From: Alphaproteobacteria bacterium LSUCC0719
Lineage (GTDB): Bacteria; Pseudomonadota; Alphaproteobacteria; Puniceispirillales; Puniceispirillaceae
Assembly (NCBI GenBank): GCA_040839025.1
Contig: JBFPJN010000004.1
Span: 186,001 to 250,000 of the forward strand
Length of the DNA: 64,000 bases
Direction: 5' to 3'
The notes below the pieces were generated by a model, which made no database searches, had not been told where the DNA came from, and worked only from the letters and a program-made list of their open reading frames with translations. Position 1 is the stretch's first letter, and each line of letters starts with the position of its first letter. Shown here in pieces: positions 16,940 through 26,024 of this stretch. The position numbers and the translations under genes are program-made.

Positions 16940-18745
16940 ATGACAGACCGCAAGATCAAACCGGCAGAGCTGCGCTCGCGCCAGTGGTTCAACAATCCGG
17001 ATGATGCCGAGATGACGGCGCTCTACACCGAGCGTTATCTGAATTACGGGCTGACCCGCGAAGAGCTTCGCGATGGCCGTCCGATCATCGCCATCGCCCA
17101 GACCGGGTCCGATCTTTCGCCCTGCAACCGGCATCATCTGGAACTGGCAAAGCGCGTTCGTGACGGCATCATCGCGGCGGGTGGTCTGCCGATGGAGATA
17201 CCGGTACATCCGATCCAGGAAACCGGCAAGCGACCGACCGCCATGCTTGACCGCAACCTTGCCTATCTCAGCCTTGTTGAAACGCTGTATGGCTATCCAA
17301 TCGACGGTGTGGTGCTGATGATCGGCTGTGACAAGACCACACCGGCGCTGCTGATGGCGGCGGCAACCGTGGACATTCCCGCCATCGCGCTGTCGGTTGG
17401 CCCGATGCTGAATGGTTGGCACGACGGTGAACGCACCGGGTCGGGCACCATTATCTGGAAGGCACGCCAGTTGATCGCCGCCGGCGAAATCGATGATGAC
17501 GGGTTTCTCGACCTTGTGACTTCCTCCACCCCCTCGACGGGCTATTGCAACACCATGGGAACGGCGACCACGATGAATTCCCTTGCCGAGGGTCTTGGCA
17601 TGCAGCTTACCGGCTCGGCGGCGATTCCAGCCCCCTATCGCGAACGGGGACAGATGGCCTATTACACCGGCAACCGTATTGTCGACATGGTGTGGGATGA
17701 CCTGAAACCATCGGACATCATGACCCGCGCCGCCTTTGAAAACGCCATTGTCCTGAATTCAGCCATCGGCGGGTCGACCAACGCGCCAATCCATCTGAAT
17801 GCGGTTGCCCGGCATCTGGGGATCGAACTGACCAATGATGACTGGCAGGCCCATGGTCACAAGGTGCCGCTGCTGGTCAATCTGCAACCGGCGGGTGACT
17901 ATCTCGGCGAGGATTATCATCGCGCCGGCGGGGTGCCGGCGGTCATCGCTGAATTGATGCGTCACGACCTGTTGCCAAACCCGCAGGCGATCACAGCGAA
18001 CGGACAGACCATCGGCGACAATTGCCGTGACGTGCCCATCGCCAATGCGGATGTCATCTGGCCGGTCGACGCCCCGATGAAGAATGAGGCCGGTTTCATC
18101 AATCTCCGGGGCAATCTGTTCGACAGCGCGATCATGAAGACAAGTGTGATCAGCCCGTCCTTTGTCGCACGGTTTCTGTCAAACCCGGATGACCTGAATG
18201 CCTTTGAGGGAACAGCCTATGTTTTTGACGGGCCGGTCGATTTCCACAACCGGATCGATGATGAATCGCTCGGCATAGACGGCACCGCCATTCTGGTGAT
18301 GCGCGGCGCCGGGCCAATCGGCTATCCGGGCGGCGCAGAAGTCGTCAATATGCGCCCCCCCGCCTATCTGATAAAACAGGGAATAGACGAACTGCCCTGT
18401 ATTGGCGATGGGCGGCAATCCGGCACTTCGGGATCACCCTCGATCCTGAACGCCTCGCCGGAGGCGGCAGATGGTGGCGGACTGGCGCTGATCCAGACCG
18501 GCGACCGCGTACGGGTCGATCTGAACAACTGCACCGTCAACATGCTGGTGCCTGAGGACGAACTGGCGGCGCGCGCCGCCACACTGGCGCAGAGCGGCGG
18601 GTTCCCGAGTCCGCAAAGCCAGTCGCCCTGGCAACAGATCTTCCGCGAGAAAGTCCGCCCCTTTGCCGAGGGGATGGTGCTTGACGGCGCAACCGACTAC
18701 AAATCCATTGTTCGCACGCGTGGCCTGCCCCGCGACAACCACTGA
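16940..18745 (+). CDS. IlvD/Edd family sugar-acid dehydratase
   Basis: A 601-residue enzyme of the dihydroxy-acid/sugar-acid dehydratase family. The cluster Cys residues are in [22 protein letters not shown] and [16 protein letters not shown]-type recognition is replaced by [12 protein letters not shown], as in L-arabonate/D-xylonate/L-fuconate-type dehydratases. It should carry an Fe-S cluster plus Mg and convert a sugar acid to a 2-keto-3-deoxy acid. The exact substrate is uncertain; the context suggests galactonate or L-fuconate/L-arabonate. It is in the operon with the SDR, 45 bp downstream. Confidence 0.85.
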   Translation: MTDRKIKPAELRSRQWFNNPDDAEMTALYTERYLNYGLTREELRDGRPIIAIAQTGSDLSPCNRHHLELAKRVRDGIIAAGGLPMEIPVHPIQETGKRPTAMLDRNLAYLSLVETLYGYPIDGVVLMIGCDKTTPALLMAAATVDIPAIALSVGPMLNGWHDGERTGSGTIIWKARQLIAAGEIDDDGFLDLVTSSTPSTGYCNTMGTATTMNSLAEGLGMQLTGSAAIPAPYRERGQMAYYTGNRIVDMVWDDLKPSDIMTRAAFENAIVLNSAIGGSTNAPIHLNAVARHLGIELTNDDWQAHGHKVPLLVNLQPAGDYLGEDYHRAGGVPAVIAELMRHDLLPNPQAITANGQTIGDNCRDVPIANADVIWPVDAPMKNEAGFINLRGNLFDSAIMKTSVISPSFVARFLSNPDDLNAFEGTAYVFDGPVDFHNRIDDESLGIDGTAILVMRGAGPIGYPGGAEVVNMRPPAYLIKQGIDELPCIGDGRQSGTSGSPSILNASPEAADGGGLALIQTGDRVRVDLNNCTVNMLVPEDELAARAATLAQSGGFPSPQSQSPWQQIFREKVRPFAEGMVLDGATDYKSIVRTRGLPRDNH

Positions 18746-18794
18746 ACCTATTCACCACCTAGACGCCCAACATGACCGCAACCGGAGATTTCTG

Positions 18795-19646
18795 ATGAAA
18801 CTGATTCGTTATGGTGACGCTGGCCAGGAACGCCCAGGCCTTGTTGATTCAAAGGGTACGATCCGTGATCTGTCCGCCCATATTGCCGACATCACCGGCG
18901 CCACCCTCGACAATGCCACACTCGACAGGCTGCGCGCCCTTGACCCGGACTCGCTTCCGGCAGTTGACAGCGCTGTCAGGATTGGTGCCTGCGTCGGCGG
19001 TATCGGCAAATTCCTGTGCATCGGGTTGAACTATACCGATCACGCTGCCGAAACAGGTGCCGACATCCCCGAACACCCGATCCTGTTCATGAAGGCCACT
19101 TCGGCCGTCGTCGGGCCGAATGACAAGGTGATGATGCCCCGGCAATCGCAGCATAGTGACTGGGAAATCGAACTTGGCGTGGTGATTGGCACGACGTGCA
19201 AATATGTCTCGGTTGAAAACGCGCTTGACCATGTCGCCGGATATTTCATCTCGAACGACGTGTCGGAGCGGCATTTCCAGAGCAAACTGACCGGCCAGTG
19301 GACCAAGGGCAAATCCTGCGACACATTCGGGCCAATCGGCCCCTGGCTCGTCACCGCCGACGAGGTTCCGGACCCACAGGATCTGGATATGGCACTGGAC
19401 GTCAATGGAATCCGCCGCCAGACAGGCAATACCTCGACGATGATTTTCACCGTCGCCGAATGTATCTCGCATCTGTCGGAATTGATGACGCTGCATCCGG
19501 GCGATGTCATTTCCACCGGCACACCACCCGGCGTCGGACTGGGGATCAAGCCGGAACCCGTCTTCCTTCAGGAAGGTGATGTGATGGAGCTGACCATCAA
19601 GGGACTTGGCCAGCAGCGTCAGGAGGTTGGGCGGGATCCCGCCTGA
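18795..19646 (+). CDS. FAH family hydrolase (2,4-diketo-3-deoxy sugar-acid hydrolase-like)
   Basis: A 283-residue fumarylacetoacetate hydrolase family protein. The metal ligands and catalytic core are seen in SDWEIELGVVIG, SNDVSERHF, KSCDTFGPIGPWLV and GDVISTGTPPGVGLG. Relatives hydrolyse 2,4-diketo-3-deoxy-L-fuconate in bacterial L-fucose catabolism, using the product of an SDR such as the one encoded upstream. The start at 18795 (MKLIRYGDAG) is clear. It lies 50 bp after the dehydratase gene and 8 bp before dgoK. Confidence 0.8.
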   Translation: MKLIRYGDAGQERPGLVDSKGTIRDLSAHIADITGATLDNATLDRLRALDPDSLPAVDSAVRIGACVGGIGKFLCIGLNYTDHAAETGADIPEHPILFMKATSAVVGPNDKVMMPRQSQHSDWEIELGVVIGTTCKYVSVENALDHVAGYFISNDVSERHFQSKLTGQWTKGKSCDTFGPIGPWLVTADEVPDPQDLDMALDVNGIRRQTGNTSTMIFTVAECISHLSELMTLHPGDVISTGTPPGVGLGIKPEPVFLQEGDVMELTIKGLGQQRQEVGRDPA

Positions 19647-19654
19647 CACCAGCC

Positions 19655-20641
19655 ATGACAGCTGGTGCCGCAGCCGACATCGTGCTTGCCGACTGGGGCA
19701 CCAGCAGCTTGCGTGTCTGGGCGCTTGACCGGAATGCGCGGCTTCTGGATGAACGACGATCGGACCGCGGTATGGCGACCATGCCACGGGATGCCTATGG
19801 CCGGGAGTTGGACCATCTTCTGTCAGTAATGGACGTGCCGCGCGACATACCGGTTCTGATCTGCGGTATGGCTGGCGCGGCGCAGGGGTGGCAGGAAGCC
19901 CCCTATCTGGACATGCCCGTCGATTTCACATCGCTTGCCGACAGGGCCATCCGTGTCACCGGACAGGACCGCGATATTCGGATACTGCCCGGCATTGCAC
20001 AGCGTGACCTCGACAACCCCGATGTCTTGCGGGGCGAGGAGACAATCCTTCACGGGCTTGTCTGCGCCGGCATGCAGGAAGGGATCGTCTGTCTTCCCGG
20101 AACACATTCGAAATGGGCCCGGATCAAGAATGGCAGGCTGGTTGGTTTCCGCACCATGATGACAGGAGAGATGTTCGCCCTTCTCGGCGAAAGCTCGATT
20201 CTTCGCCATACTGTCACATCCGATGGATGGTCCGATGATGATTTCATCACCGCTGTCCGCGAGGCGCACGCCACACCGGCACGGGCCTTTGCCAGCCTGT
20301 TCGGGCTTCGCGCCGGCCCGCTATTACATGCAGACAAGGCACCGCACGGGGCTTCACGACTGTCAGGCCTGATGATCGGTGCCGAAATATCCAGCTGCCT
20401 TGCCGACCGTCAGCAGCTTTATCTGGCGGCGACCGGCACCCTGGCGGCGCGCTATGCAACAGCGCTTGACTGTCTCGATATCGATTTTGACATGACCGAT
20501 GCCGATCAGGCGGTGCGCGCAGGGTTGTTCGATCTGGCATCGCACATCTGGCCCGAAGCCCTGACCGCAGCCACAACCCAAGCCCCGGCCCAAGCCCCGG
20601 CCCAAGCCCCGAAGGAGGCACGGCAAGATGGCGCAACGTGA
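19655..20641 (+). CDS. dgoK: 2-dehydro-3-deoxygalactonokinase
   Basis: The 328-residue protein is of DgoK type: DWGTSSLRVWALD is the N-terminal phosphate motif, and CLPGTHSKWARI, TGEMFALLG and LIGAE-like sequence follow. It phosphorylates 2-keto-3-deoxygalactonate, giving the substrate for DgoA. The coding region overlaps dgoA by 14 bp, so the two are translationally coupled. The C-terminal tail is a run of Gln-Ala-Pro repeats made by a 12-bp DNA repeat and is unusual for the family. Confidence 0.88.
   Translation: MTAGAAADIVLADWGTSSLRVWALDRNARLLDERRSDRGMATMPRDAYGRELDHLLSVMDVPRDIPVLICGMAGAAQGWQEAPYLDMPVDFTSLADRAIRVTGQDRDIRILPGIAQRDLDNPDVLRGEETILHGLVCAGMQEGIVCLPGTHSKWARIKNGRLVGFRTMMTGEMFALLGESSILRHTVTSDGWSDDDFITAVREAHATPARAFASLFGLRAGPLLHADKAPHGASRLSGLMIGAEISSCLADRQQLYLAATGTLAARYATALDCLDIDFDMTDADQAVRAGLFDLASHIWPEALTAATTQAPAQAPAQAPKEARQDGAT
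20578..20612 (+). repeat. 12-bp tandem repeat in the dgoK tail
   Basis: The unit AGCCCCGGCCCA is repeated (20581-20592, 20593-20604, partly 20605 on) and codes for repeating QAPA. The ribosome site of dgoA (AGGAGG at 20613-20618) follows directly, so copy-number change here would also move coding context next to that site. Confidence 0.8.
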
Positions 20642-21266
20642 CCATGAAAGACGCCTTGTCGCGATACTGCGCGGGATCACGCCAGCGCAGGTCGAGCCGG
20701 TTGTGGAAGGGTTGATTGACGCGGGATTCGATGCCATCGAAATCCCTCTGAATTCTCCGACACCCTTTGCGTCGATCAGGCTTGCCGCGACAATCGCCGC
20801 GCGGCACGGCGGCCCGGCGCGACTGATCGGTGCCGGCACGGTGCTTCACCCCGACGACGTGGCGCGCGTGCATGAATGTGGTGGCAATCTGATCGTGGCA
20901 CCGAACACTGACCGGGCCGTCATCACCCGTGCGCTTGATCTTGGGCTGACGGTGATGCCGGGGGTGATGACCCCGACCGAGGCCCTGGCAGCCATCGATG
21001 CCGGGGCGCGTGATCTGAAATTCTTTCCGGCAACGCTGCTTGGCCCGGCCGGGATTGCCGCCATCAACGCGGTGCTTCCCGACGATATCCGGATTTATGC
21101 CGTTGGCGGTGTCGGGGCGGATGATTTCGCCGCCTATGCCGCAGCCGGTGTTCATGGTTTTGGAATCGGGTCCAGCCTGTTCAAACCCGGCCGGGATGCC
21201 ACACAGGTCGGCGCGGCCGCGCATGCCTGCATGGCCGCCATGCGCCGCGCATTTGACGGCACCTAG
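20628..21266 (+). CDS. dgoA: 2-dehydro-3-deoxy-6-phosphogalactonate aldolase
   Basis: A 212-residue class I aldolase of the KDPG/KDPGal family. The catalytic Lys is in DLKFFPATLLG, GAGTVLHPDDV is the conserved barrel loop and IEIPLNSPTP carries the catalytic Glu. It splits 2-keto-3-deoxy-6-phosphogalactonate to pyruvate and glyceraldehyde 3-phosphate. It follows dgoK with an overlap and a good AGGAGG. It is the last gene of the operon; the next gene converges from the right. Confidence 0.9.
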   Translation: MAQRDHERRLVAILRGITPAQVEPVVEGLIDAGFDAIEIPLNSPTPFASIRLAATIAARHGGPARLIGAGTVLHPDDVARVHECGGNLIVAPNTDRAVITRALDLGLTVMPGVMTPTEALAAIDAGARDLKFFPATLLGPAGIAAINAVLPDDIRIYAVGGVGADDFAAYAAAGVHGFGIGSSLFKPGRDATQVGAAAHACMAAMRRAFDGT

Positions 21267-21290
21267 TCGCAAAGGACTATGCAGCCAGCT

Positions 21291-22205
21291 TCACGAGCGC
21301 GGAATGATCGCCCCCGGCACCGCCACAACCTGGGCCGCAAGCCTGTGTCCAGCCGCCAGCCGGTCAGCCTCGTCGGCACCGGCCAGGAAGGCGGCAAGAT
21401 ACCCACCATTGAAACTGTCACCGGCGGCGGTGGTATCGACAACATCCGGAGCCGGCGGAAAGTCGGGCAGCTCTGCCCCCGCCAAATGCGGCGACATCGG
21501 ACCAAGAGCGCCTCGCTTGATGGCTATGCCGTCCCAGTCACGCGCGGCAAACCGCGCGACGACGGCAGCTTCGCTGTCCAGCCCATGCAGTTCCATTTCA
21601 TCATCGATGGATGGCAGGGCGATGTCGGCCAGCTGCCACATCCGGTCATTGGCGGCGCGCGCCGTTTGATGATCCTCCCACAGGGCCGGTCGGAAGTTTG
21701 AATCAAAGGCCAGCTTGATGCCGTGGACGGAACGGGCCTCTTCAAGCATCTCGAACAGGGCCAGCCGCGCCGGCGGCGTCAGAATGGCAAGCGTAATCCC
21801 GGACAGATAGACAAGTTCCGCCTGCGGCAGGGGTGGCACCGGCCCCGGCGCCGTGAACAGCCGCCGCGCGGCCGAGTTGGCACGCCAGTAGGAAAAACTC
21901 CGCTCGCCGCTGGCATCGGTCGCGACAGCGTAGATGCCGATGTTACGCTCCGGATCAGTAGTGATATGACTGATATCCAGCCCCTCGGCGCTGGCGTGAT
22001 CAAGCAAGCCCTGTGACAGCGGGTCCGTGCCGATGCGGCTCATATAGCCGACCTGGTGAGGCGCGCCAAGCTGGCGTGCCGCATAGATAGCGGTGTTGTA
22101 GCTGTCGCCGGCAAAGCCGACGGCAAAACCGCCCGCAAAGCCGTCACCCTGCGTCCGGATCTCGGCCATCACTTCGCCAATCGCAAGCAACCTGACGGAT
22201 GACAT
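21291..22205 (-). CDS. kdgK: PfkB family sugar kinase, 2-keto-3-deoxygluconate kinase-like
   Basis: A 304-residue PfkB kinase. VDTTAAGDSFNGGYLAAFL near the C terminus is the second signature, with the GD catalytic Asp. The N terminus reads LLAIGEVMAEI, and GFAGDSYNTAIYAAR marks the first motif. KdgK phosphorylates 2-keto-3-deoxygluconate, so this locus can handle both galacto- and gluco-type deoxy acids. The start at 22205 is set by AAGGA at a good distance; the TTG at 22214 is too close to it. The exact substrate is not proven. Confidence 0.75.
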   Translation of the reverse strand: MSSVRLLAIGEVMAEIRTQGDGFAGGFAVGFAGDSYNTAIYAARQLGAPHQVGYMSRIGTDPLSQGLLDHASAEGLDISHITTDPERNIGIYAVATDASGERSFSYWRANSAARRLFTAPGPVPPLPQAELVYLSGITLAILTPPARLALFEMLEEARSVHGIKLAFDSNFRPALWEDHQTARAANDRMWQLADIALPSIDDEMELHGLDSEAAVVARFAARDWDGIAIKRGALGPMSPHLAGAELPDFPPAPDVVDTTAAGDSFNGGYLAAFLAGADEADRLAAGHRLAAQVVAVPGAIIPRS

Positions 22206-22232
22206 GCTATCCAATCCTTTCCAAAGGGCTTG

Positions 22233-23318
22233 TCAGACAAGCCGTCCGCGGGCCGCGACAGGCAATATGTCCACAATGTCGTTCCCGCGCACCGCGACAA
22301 GCTGGTCAAACATATTCACCGCCACACACACATGGTTCGGCACTACCCGCAGGATATCGCCGACTTCCGGCAGAGTCGGGCACTCCGACAGATCCAGAAA
22401 CCCGTGTTCCTCGGCCATTTTGTGGATGCGCGCCTCGGGATGTTCAAGGATCAGACCGTGTCCTTCAAGGCCACCGATATCGGAGGTGAAGGTCTTTGAC
22501 CCTGCATCCAGGATCCCGCGCCGCGCCCCGGCCCGGCTGACCACGGTGGTAAAAATGCGCAGCGCACAATCATCAATCCCGGCCATACCGGCAGCCATCA
22601 TCATTCTGTCATTGAAAATGCAGGTCCCGGCGCGATGTTCCGTGGCACCTTCAAGCTGGGTCATATTGCCAAGATTAGGTGTGCCACCAGTCGAGATGAT
22701 GTCCGCCACCAGCCCAAGATCGGCAAGACCGCCCTGTGTATCATCCAGAAATTTCTGCGTTGCCGGCCACCCGTCACGTGGCGGGTAGAACAGCAGCCCC
22801 CCAAATTCCAGCGCAGGATCATCGCGCACCAGTTTCGCCAGCGCCACCGCCTCGGCGGGTGTTTCCACCCCGGCACGTTTTTGCCCGGTGTCACATTCAA
22901 TCAGAACCCGGATCGGCCGTTCGGCCACCCGCCCCGCCTCGGCATAGGCAGCAAGCGATACCGGATTGTCGGCACAGAGTTTCAGCCCCATGCGGCGTTG
23001 AAGCGCCGCCAGTCTGCCCGACCGCGCCGCGCCGATGATGTTGGTGGCAATCAGGATATCCTCGATCCCGGCCTCGGCCATCACCTCGGCCTCGCCAAGC
23101 TTCTGACAGGTAATGCCTATGGCACCTTCATCCAGCTGGCGGCGGGCGAGAACAGGCGATTTATGTGTCTTTATATGCGGTCTGTTGGCCCGGCCAGCCT
23201 TGTCACACAGCGCCTGAACACGCGCGATATTGCGGTCGACGACATCCAGATCGACAACCGCACAAGGGGTTCCGAACCGCTCGATAACCGTATTTTTCAG
23301 TGACACGATGCCCGTCAT
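22233..23318 (-). CDS. DSD1/D-threonine aldolase-like PLP enzyme
   Basis: A 361-residue alanine-racemase-fold protein. Residues 20-60 include TPCAVVDLDVVDRNI and RPHIKTHKSP, where the Lys binds pyridoxal phosphate. The C-terminal half holds AGSKTFTSD and VPNHVCVAVNMFD, the His/Cys metal site of the D-threonine aldolase/D-serine dehydratase family. A role in breaking down D-3-hydroxy amino acids is likely. It precedes kdgK by 27 bp in the same direction and is probably cotranscribed. Confidence 0.8.
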   Translation of the reverse strand: MTGIVSLKNTVIERFGTPCAVVDLDVVDRNIARVQALCDKAGRANRPHIKTHKSPVLARRQLDEGAIGITCQKLGEAEVMAEAGIEDILIATNIIGAARSGRLAALQRRMGLKLCADNPVSLAAYAEAGRVAERPIRVLIECDTGQKRAGVETPAEAVALAKLVRDDPALEFGGLLFYPPRDGWPATQKFLDDTQGGLADLGLVADIISTGGTPNLGNMTQLEGATEHRAGTCIFNDRMMMAAGMAGIDDCALRIFTTVVSRAGARRGILDAGSKTFTSDIGGLEGHGLILEHPEARIHKMAEEHGFLDLSECPTLPEVGDILRVVPNHVCVAVNMFDQLVAVRGNDIVDILPVAARGRLV

Positions 23319-23378
23319 TACCGAAACAACCCGTCATTACTGCGTCTGCCTTGCTTGTTGCGCATCTTCAACGCGTCG

Positions 23379-23573
23379 TCATTGATCGACGGGTGGGCGC
23401 TTTGGCGGGAAGATAAGGTCGAGTGTCTTGTGCGCGACAAAGGCGGCAATAAGGACCATCAGCCCTTCAATGGCGCCAAGCAGAAAGACATCCGAATTGC
23501 CAACGCGGATGGCCGCGAACGCTGCGGCGGCTGCCCAGATGACAAGATTTATAATACCGCGATGCTTGCTCAT
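23379..23573 (-). CDS. Small two-segment membrane protein
   Basis: A 64-residue protein (start MSKHRGIINLV; alternative upstream start at 23591). Hydrophobic stretches cover about residues 6-22 and 30-48, and the C terminus is basic (PPKRPPVDQ). I do not recognise the family. Codon use is like that of neighbouring genes. The ribosome site is unclear. Confidence 0.45.
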   Translation of the reverse strand: MSKHRGIINLVIWAAAAAFAAIRVGNSDVFLLGAIEGLMVLIAAFVAHKTLDLIFPPKRPPVDQ

Positions 23574-23702
23574 GGGGACAGCATAGACCAACTGGCCCCA
23601 CGGTTTCCAGCAGCGTTTTCAGTGGCGAATTATGGCAGTGTTTGTTGGTGGCGCTTCGGGACGTCTTGCATATCGGCATTGCCCATCAGGTGCCGGTCAG
23701 CG

Positions 23703-23945
23703 TCAATAACCTGCGCCCTGACAGGCCGCCAGAAAGAGTCCAACAGCCGCAATCAGCAGCAACGGAACCCACATTCGGGTGTGCCAGCGGCGCGAGCGGC
23801 GATGCCCCTGCACAATGGCGTTTGTTGGCCGGGAAAGGTTCAGATCACCATCAAATATGTTCACCGCCGGAATGGCGTCATAGGCCGCCTGATCTTCATC
23901 CAGCGCGACGGTCATGCGAGCCGAAGCGAAAATTTTGTCATCCAT
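23703..23945 (-). CDS. Small tail-anchored or lipoprotein-like protein
   Basis: An 80-residue protein (MDDKIFASARMTVALDEDQ) with a single hydrophobic segment near the C terminus, WVPLLLIAAVGLFLAACQGAGY, preceded by basic RRSRRWHTR. LAACQ resembles a lipobox, but it lies at the C-terminal end, so a tail anchor is more likely. Start chosen at 23945 behind AGGCAGG. Family not recognised. Confidence 0.45.
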   Translation of the reverse strand: MDDKIFASARMTVALDEDQAAYDAIPAVNIFDGDLNLSRPTNAIVQGHRRSRRWHTRMWVPLLLIAAVGLFLAACQGAGY

Positions 23946-24218
23946 GTAAACCTGCCTGTTGGTATTGGCGGCTGGCGGCATAAGCCCTGATGACAGAATG
24001 TCGCGGGTATATGGGGTCGTCCAGTTGGGACTTGGCAAAAGACTTTTCCCGATTCTGTGAGATAGACATCATGAACCTGTCGTGTCTGGCCCGGCAGAAC
24101 AAGGACCGCGGCAGTCAACCACACCGCGGACGGTGATTTCGGATTTGCCGGATGGATGACCCGGGCGCTAGCATTGTTCCAGACAAAACGACACGTCCTC
24201 TCTCTAAAGGAGATCGAG

Positions 24219-24431
24219 ATGGCCGATGATGATGCGACAAGACGGCTGGCCGGCATGAAGCGGGACCAGCGTGCGCGTGCGGGCAAGGATGATGCGCTCA
24301 GACAGCTCCTGTCCAGTGGCGGTCAGACATCGGACGACAAGCTTGCCACGGTCAAGGTTGTACAGAAAGTTGACCAGCGACGCGTGCTGTCAGCTGTCAG
24401 GCATCTCCTCGACAAGGACGGCACAGCTTGA
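24219..24431 (+). CDS. Small basic hypothetical protein
   Basis: A 70-residue protein with a strong AAGGAGATCGAG ribosome site before ATG. Composition is charged and helical (RRLAGMKRDQRARAGKDDA), with no membrane segment or Cys. Family not recognised. It lies 40 bp before the desaturase gene and may be cotranscribed. Confidence 0.55.
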   Translation: MADDDATRRLAGMKRDQRARAGKDDALRQLLSSGGQTSDDKLATVKVVQKVDQRRVLSAVRHLLDKDGTA

Positions 24432-24471
24432 ACGGCGCGGCGCGTCGGCATTACACTGTAAATCAAATCAG

Positions 24472-25584
24472 ATGGGTGAACATCAACGGACGCTGACCGC
24501 AATGGCTGACGGGACACGGGAATATTCGCTTCTTGGGCATGACGGCAAACAGGCACTGGCGACAGGTCTTGCCGGCGCACGCTGGTACCAGACCGAGATC
24601 CCGCGCAAGCAACTGGCCGCGCTGATGCAGCGTCGTGACGGGCCGGCCATCCGTGACACCATGATCCTGTTCACCGCGATGGCGGCACTTGGCACGGCCG
24701 GGGCCTTGCTGTTCCCATCCTGGCTGGCGCTGCCGGCCTTTCTGGCCTATGGGGTTCTCTATGGCTCGGCGATGGATTCGCGCTGGCATGAATGTGGACA
24801 CAAAACAGCCTTCAAATCACGATGGCTGAATGACGGGGTCTATCAGATCGCCTGTTTCTGCATGATCAGGAACCCCTATAGCTGGCGTTGGAGCCACGCG
24901 CGCCATCACACAGACACGATCATTGTCGGCCGCGACCCCGAAATCCAGCTGATGCGCCCGCCTGCCTTTCTGAAATGGATGGTGAATTTCCTGGGTTTGA
25001 TCGATGTGCCAGCCGGGATCAAGCGCATGCTTGTCAATGCCAGTGGCAGGCTGGATCCCCAGGAAGCCAGTTTCATCCCGGACATCGACCACCCCAAGGT
25101 TATCCGTGTGGCGCGGGTCTGGGTGCTGATCTATGCCGGCACCATTGCCAGCGCCATCCTGCTTGGCAGCTGGATACCGATCCTTCTTGTCGGCACCCCG
25201 CGTCTCTATGGCGCGTGGCACCATGTCATGACAGGCATGCTTCAGCATGGTGGCCTGGCTGACAATGTTGTCGATCACCGGCTGAATTCACGAACCGTCC
25301 ATATGAACCCGATCTCGCGCTTCATCTATTGGAACATGAACTATCATATCGAACATCACATGTTCCCGAAGGTGCCGTTCCACGCGCTTCCCGAGCTTCA
25401 CAGGCTGATCCGGCACGATCTGCCAGCCGCCTCGCCGTCAATTGCCGCCGGGTTTGCCGAGATGTGGCCGGCACTGGTGCGCCAACTCAGGAACGAGGAT
25501 TTTTTCATCCGGCGCGACCTTCCCGACACCGCACAGCCATACCGGGAATTGGATCCTTCCGATTCGGCCTTTGTTAAATCCTGA
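24472..25584 (+). CDS. Membrane fatty acid desaturase
   Basis: About 370 residues. The three His boxes of membrane desaturases are present: HECGH, HARHH and HIEHH. Four hydrophobic segments lie between or before them (LFTAMAALGTAGALLFPSW and WLALPAFLAYGVLYG in the N half). It should be a di-iron membrane enzyme adding double bonds to acyl chains or a related lipid. Start is uncertain: 24472 or 24502 (MADGTREYS). A strong terminator lies about 100 bp downstream. Confidence 0.85.
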   Translation: MGEHQRTLTAMADGTREYSLLGHDGKQALATGLAGARWYQTEIPRKQLAALMQRRDGPAIRDTMILFTAMAALGTAGALLFPSWLALPAFLAYGVLYGSAMDSRWHECGHKTAFKSRWLNDGVYQIACFCMIRNPYSWRWSHARHHTDTIIVGRDPEIQLMRPPAFLKWMVNFLGLIDVPAGIKRMLVNASGRLDPQEASFIPDIDHPKVIRVARVWVLIYAGTIASAILLGSWIPILLVGTPRLYGAWHHVMTGMLQHGGLADNVVDHRLNSRTVHMNPISRFIYWNMNYHIEHHMFPKVPFHALPELHRLIRHDLPAASPSIAAGFAEMWPALVRQLRNEDFFIRRDLPDTAQPYRELDPSDSAFVKS

Positions 25585-25686
25585 AGGGTCTTTTGACAAA
25601 CAAGGCGTAGATACTTCCCGTACGGTGCGACATGATGTCAATGCGGTTGACGTTCCCCTCCCCCGAACGTCCCGCACCTTTACCAA

Positions 25687-25721
25687 CCCCCAGTGGCCGG
25701 CACCGCCACTGGGGGTTTTTT
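25687..25721 (+). terminator. Strong Rho-independent terminator
   Basis: An 11-bp perfect stem (CCCCCAGTGGC / GCCACTGGGGG) with a 7-nt loop, followed by six T. It ends the desaturase transcript. Confidence 0.92.
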
Positions 25722-26024
25722 CGTCCGGGCCTCCAAAATATCCCGGCATCAGGTCAAAACCCCCAGAAAATCCCCAGAAAACCGGTAGAGAGCTGGCAGA
25801 AGACGGGCAGAAAACAACCCTGAATTTACCCGTCATATCGCAAGGGGCTGGTGCCATTCGACTGTGGCTGACACTGGCTTGTTTGATGAAAACAACGTTC
25901 GGTGATAGCGTTCCGGACACGTTCTGCCCCGACAATCTTCAGTGGTGACAGGCGGCAGAATGAAGGCTCACACGCATGGTTATCACACGCCTGACAGGCA
26001 AAATGGATCAAGATTGAGGCGGGA
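25722..26024. other. Intergenic region, no gene recognised
   Basis: 303 bp between the terminator and the MDR gene. Apart from a short tandem CCCCAGAAAA at its left, no structure or reading frame stands out. It probably carries the promoter for the next operon. Confidence 0.5.

Noticed and set aside
25593-25721. Possible small RNA between a TTGACA and the strong terminator
   Set aside because: TTGACA is present at 25593, but no acceptable -10 hexamer lies 16-18 bp downstream, so the terminator is taken as that of the desaturase gene.
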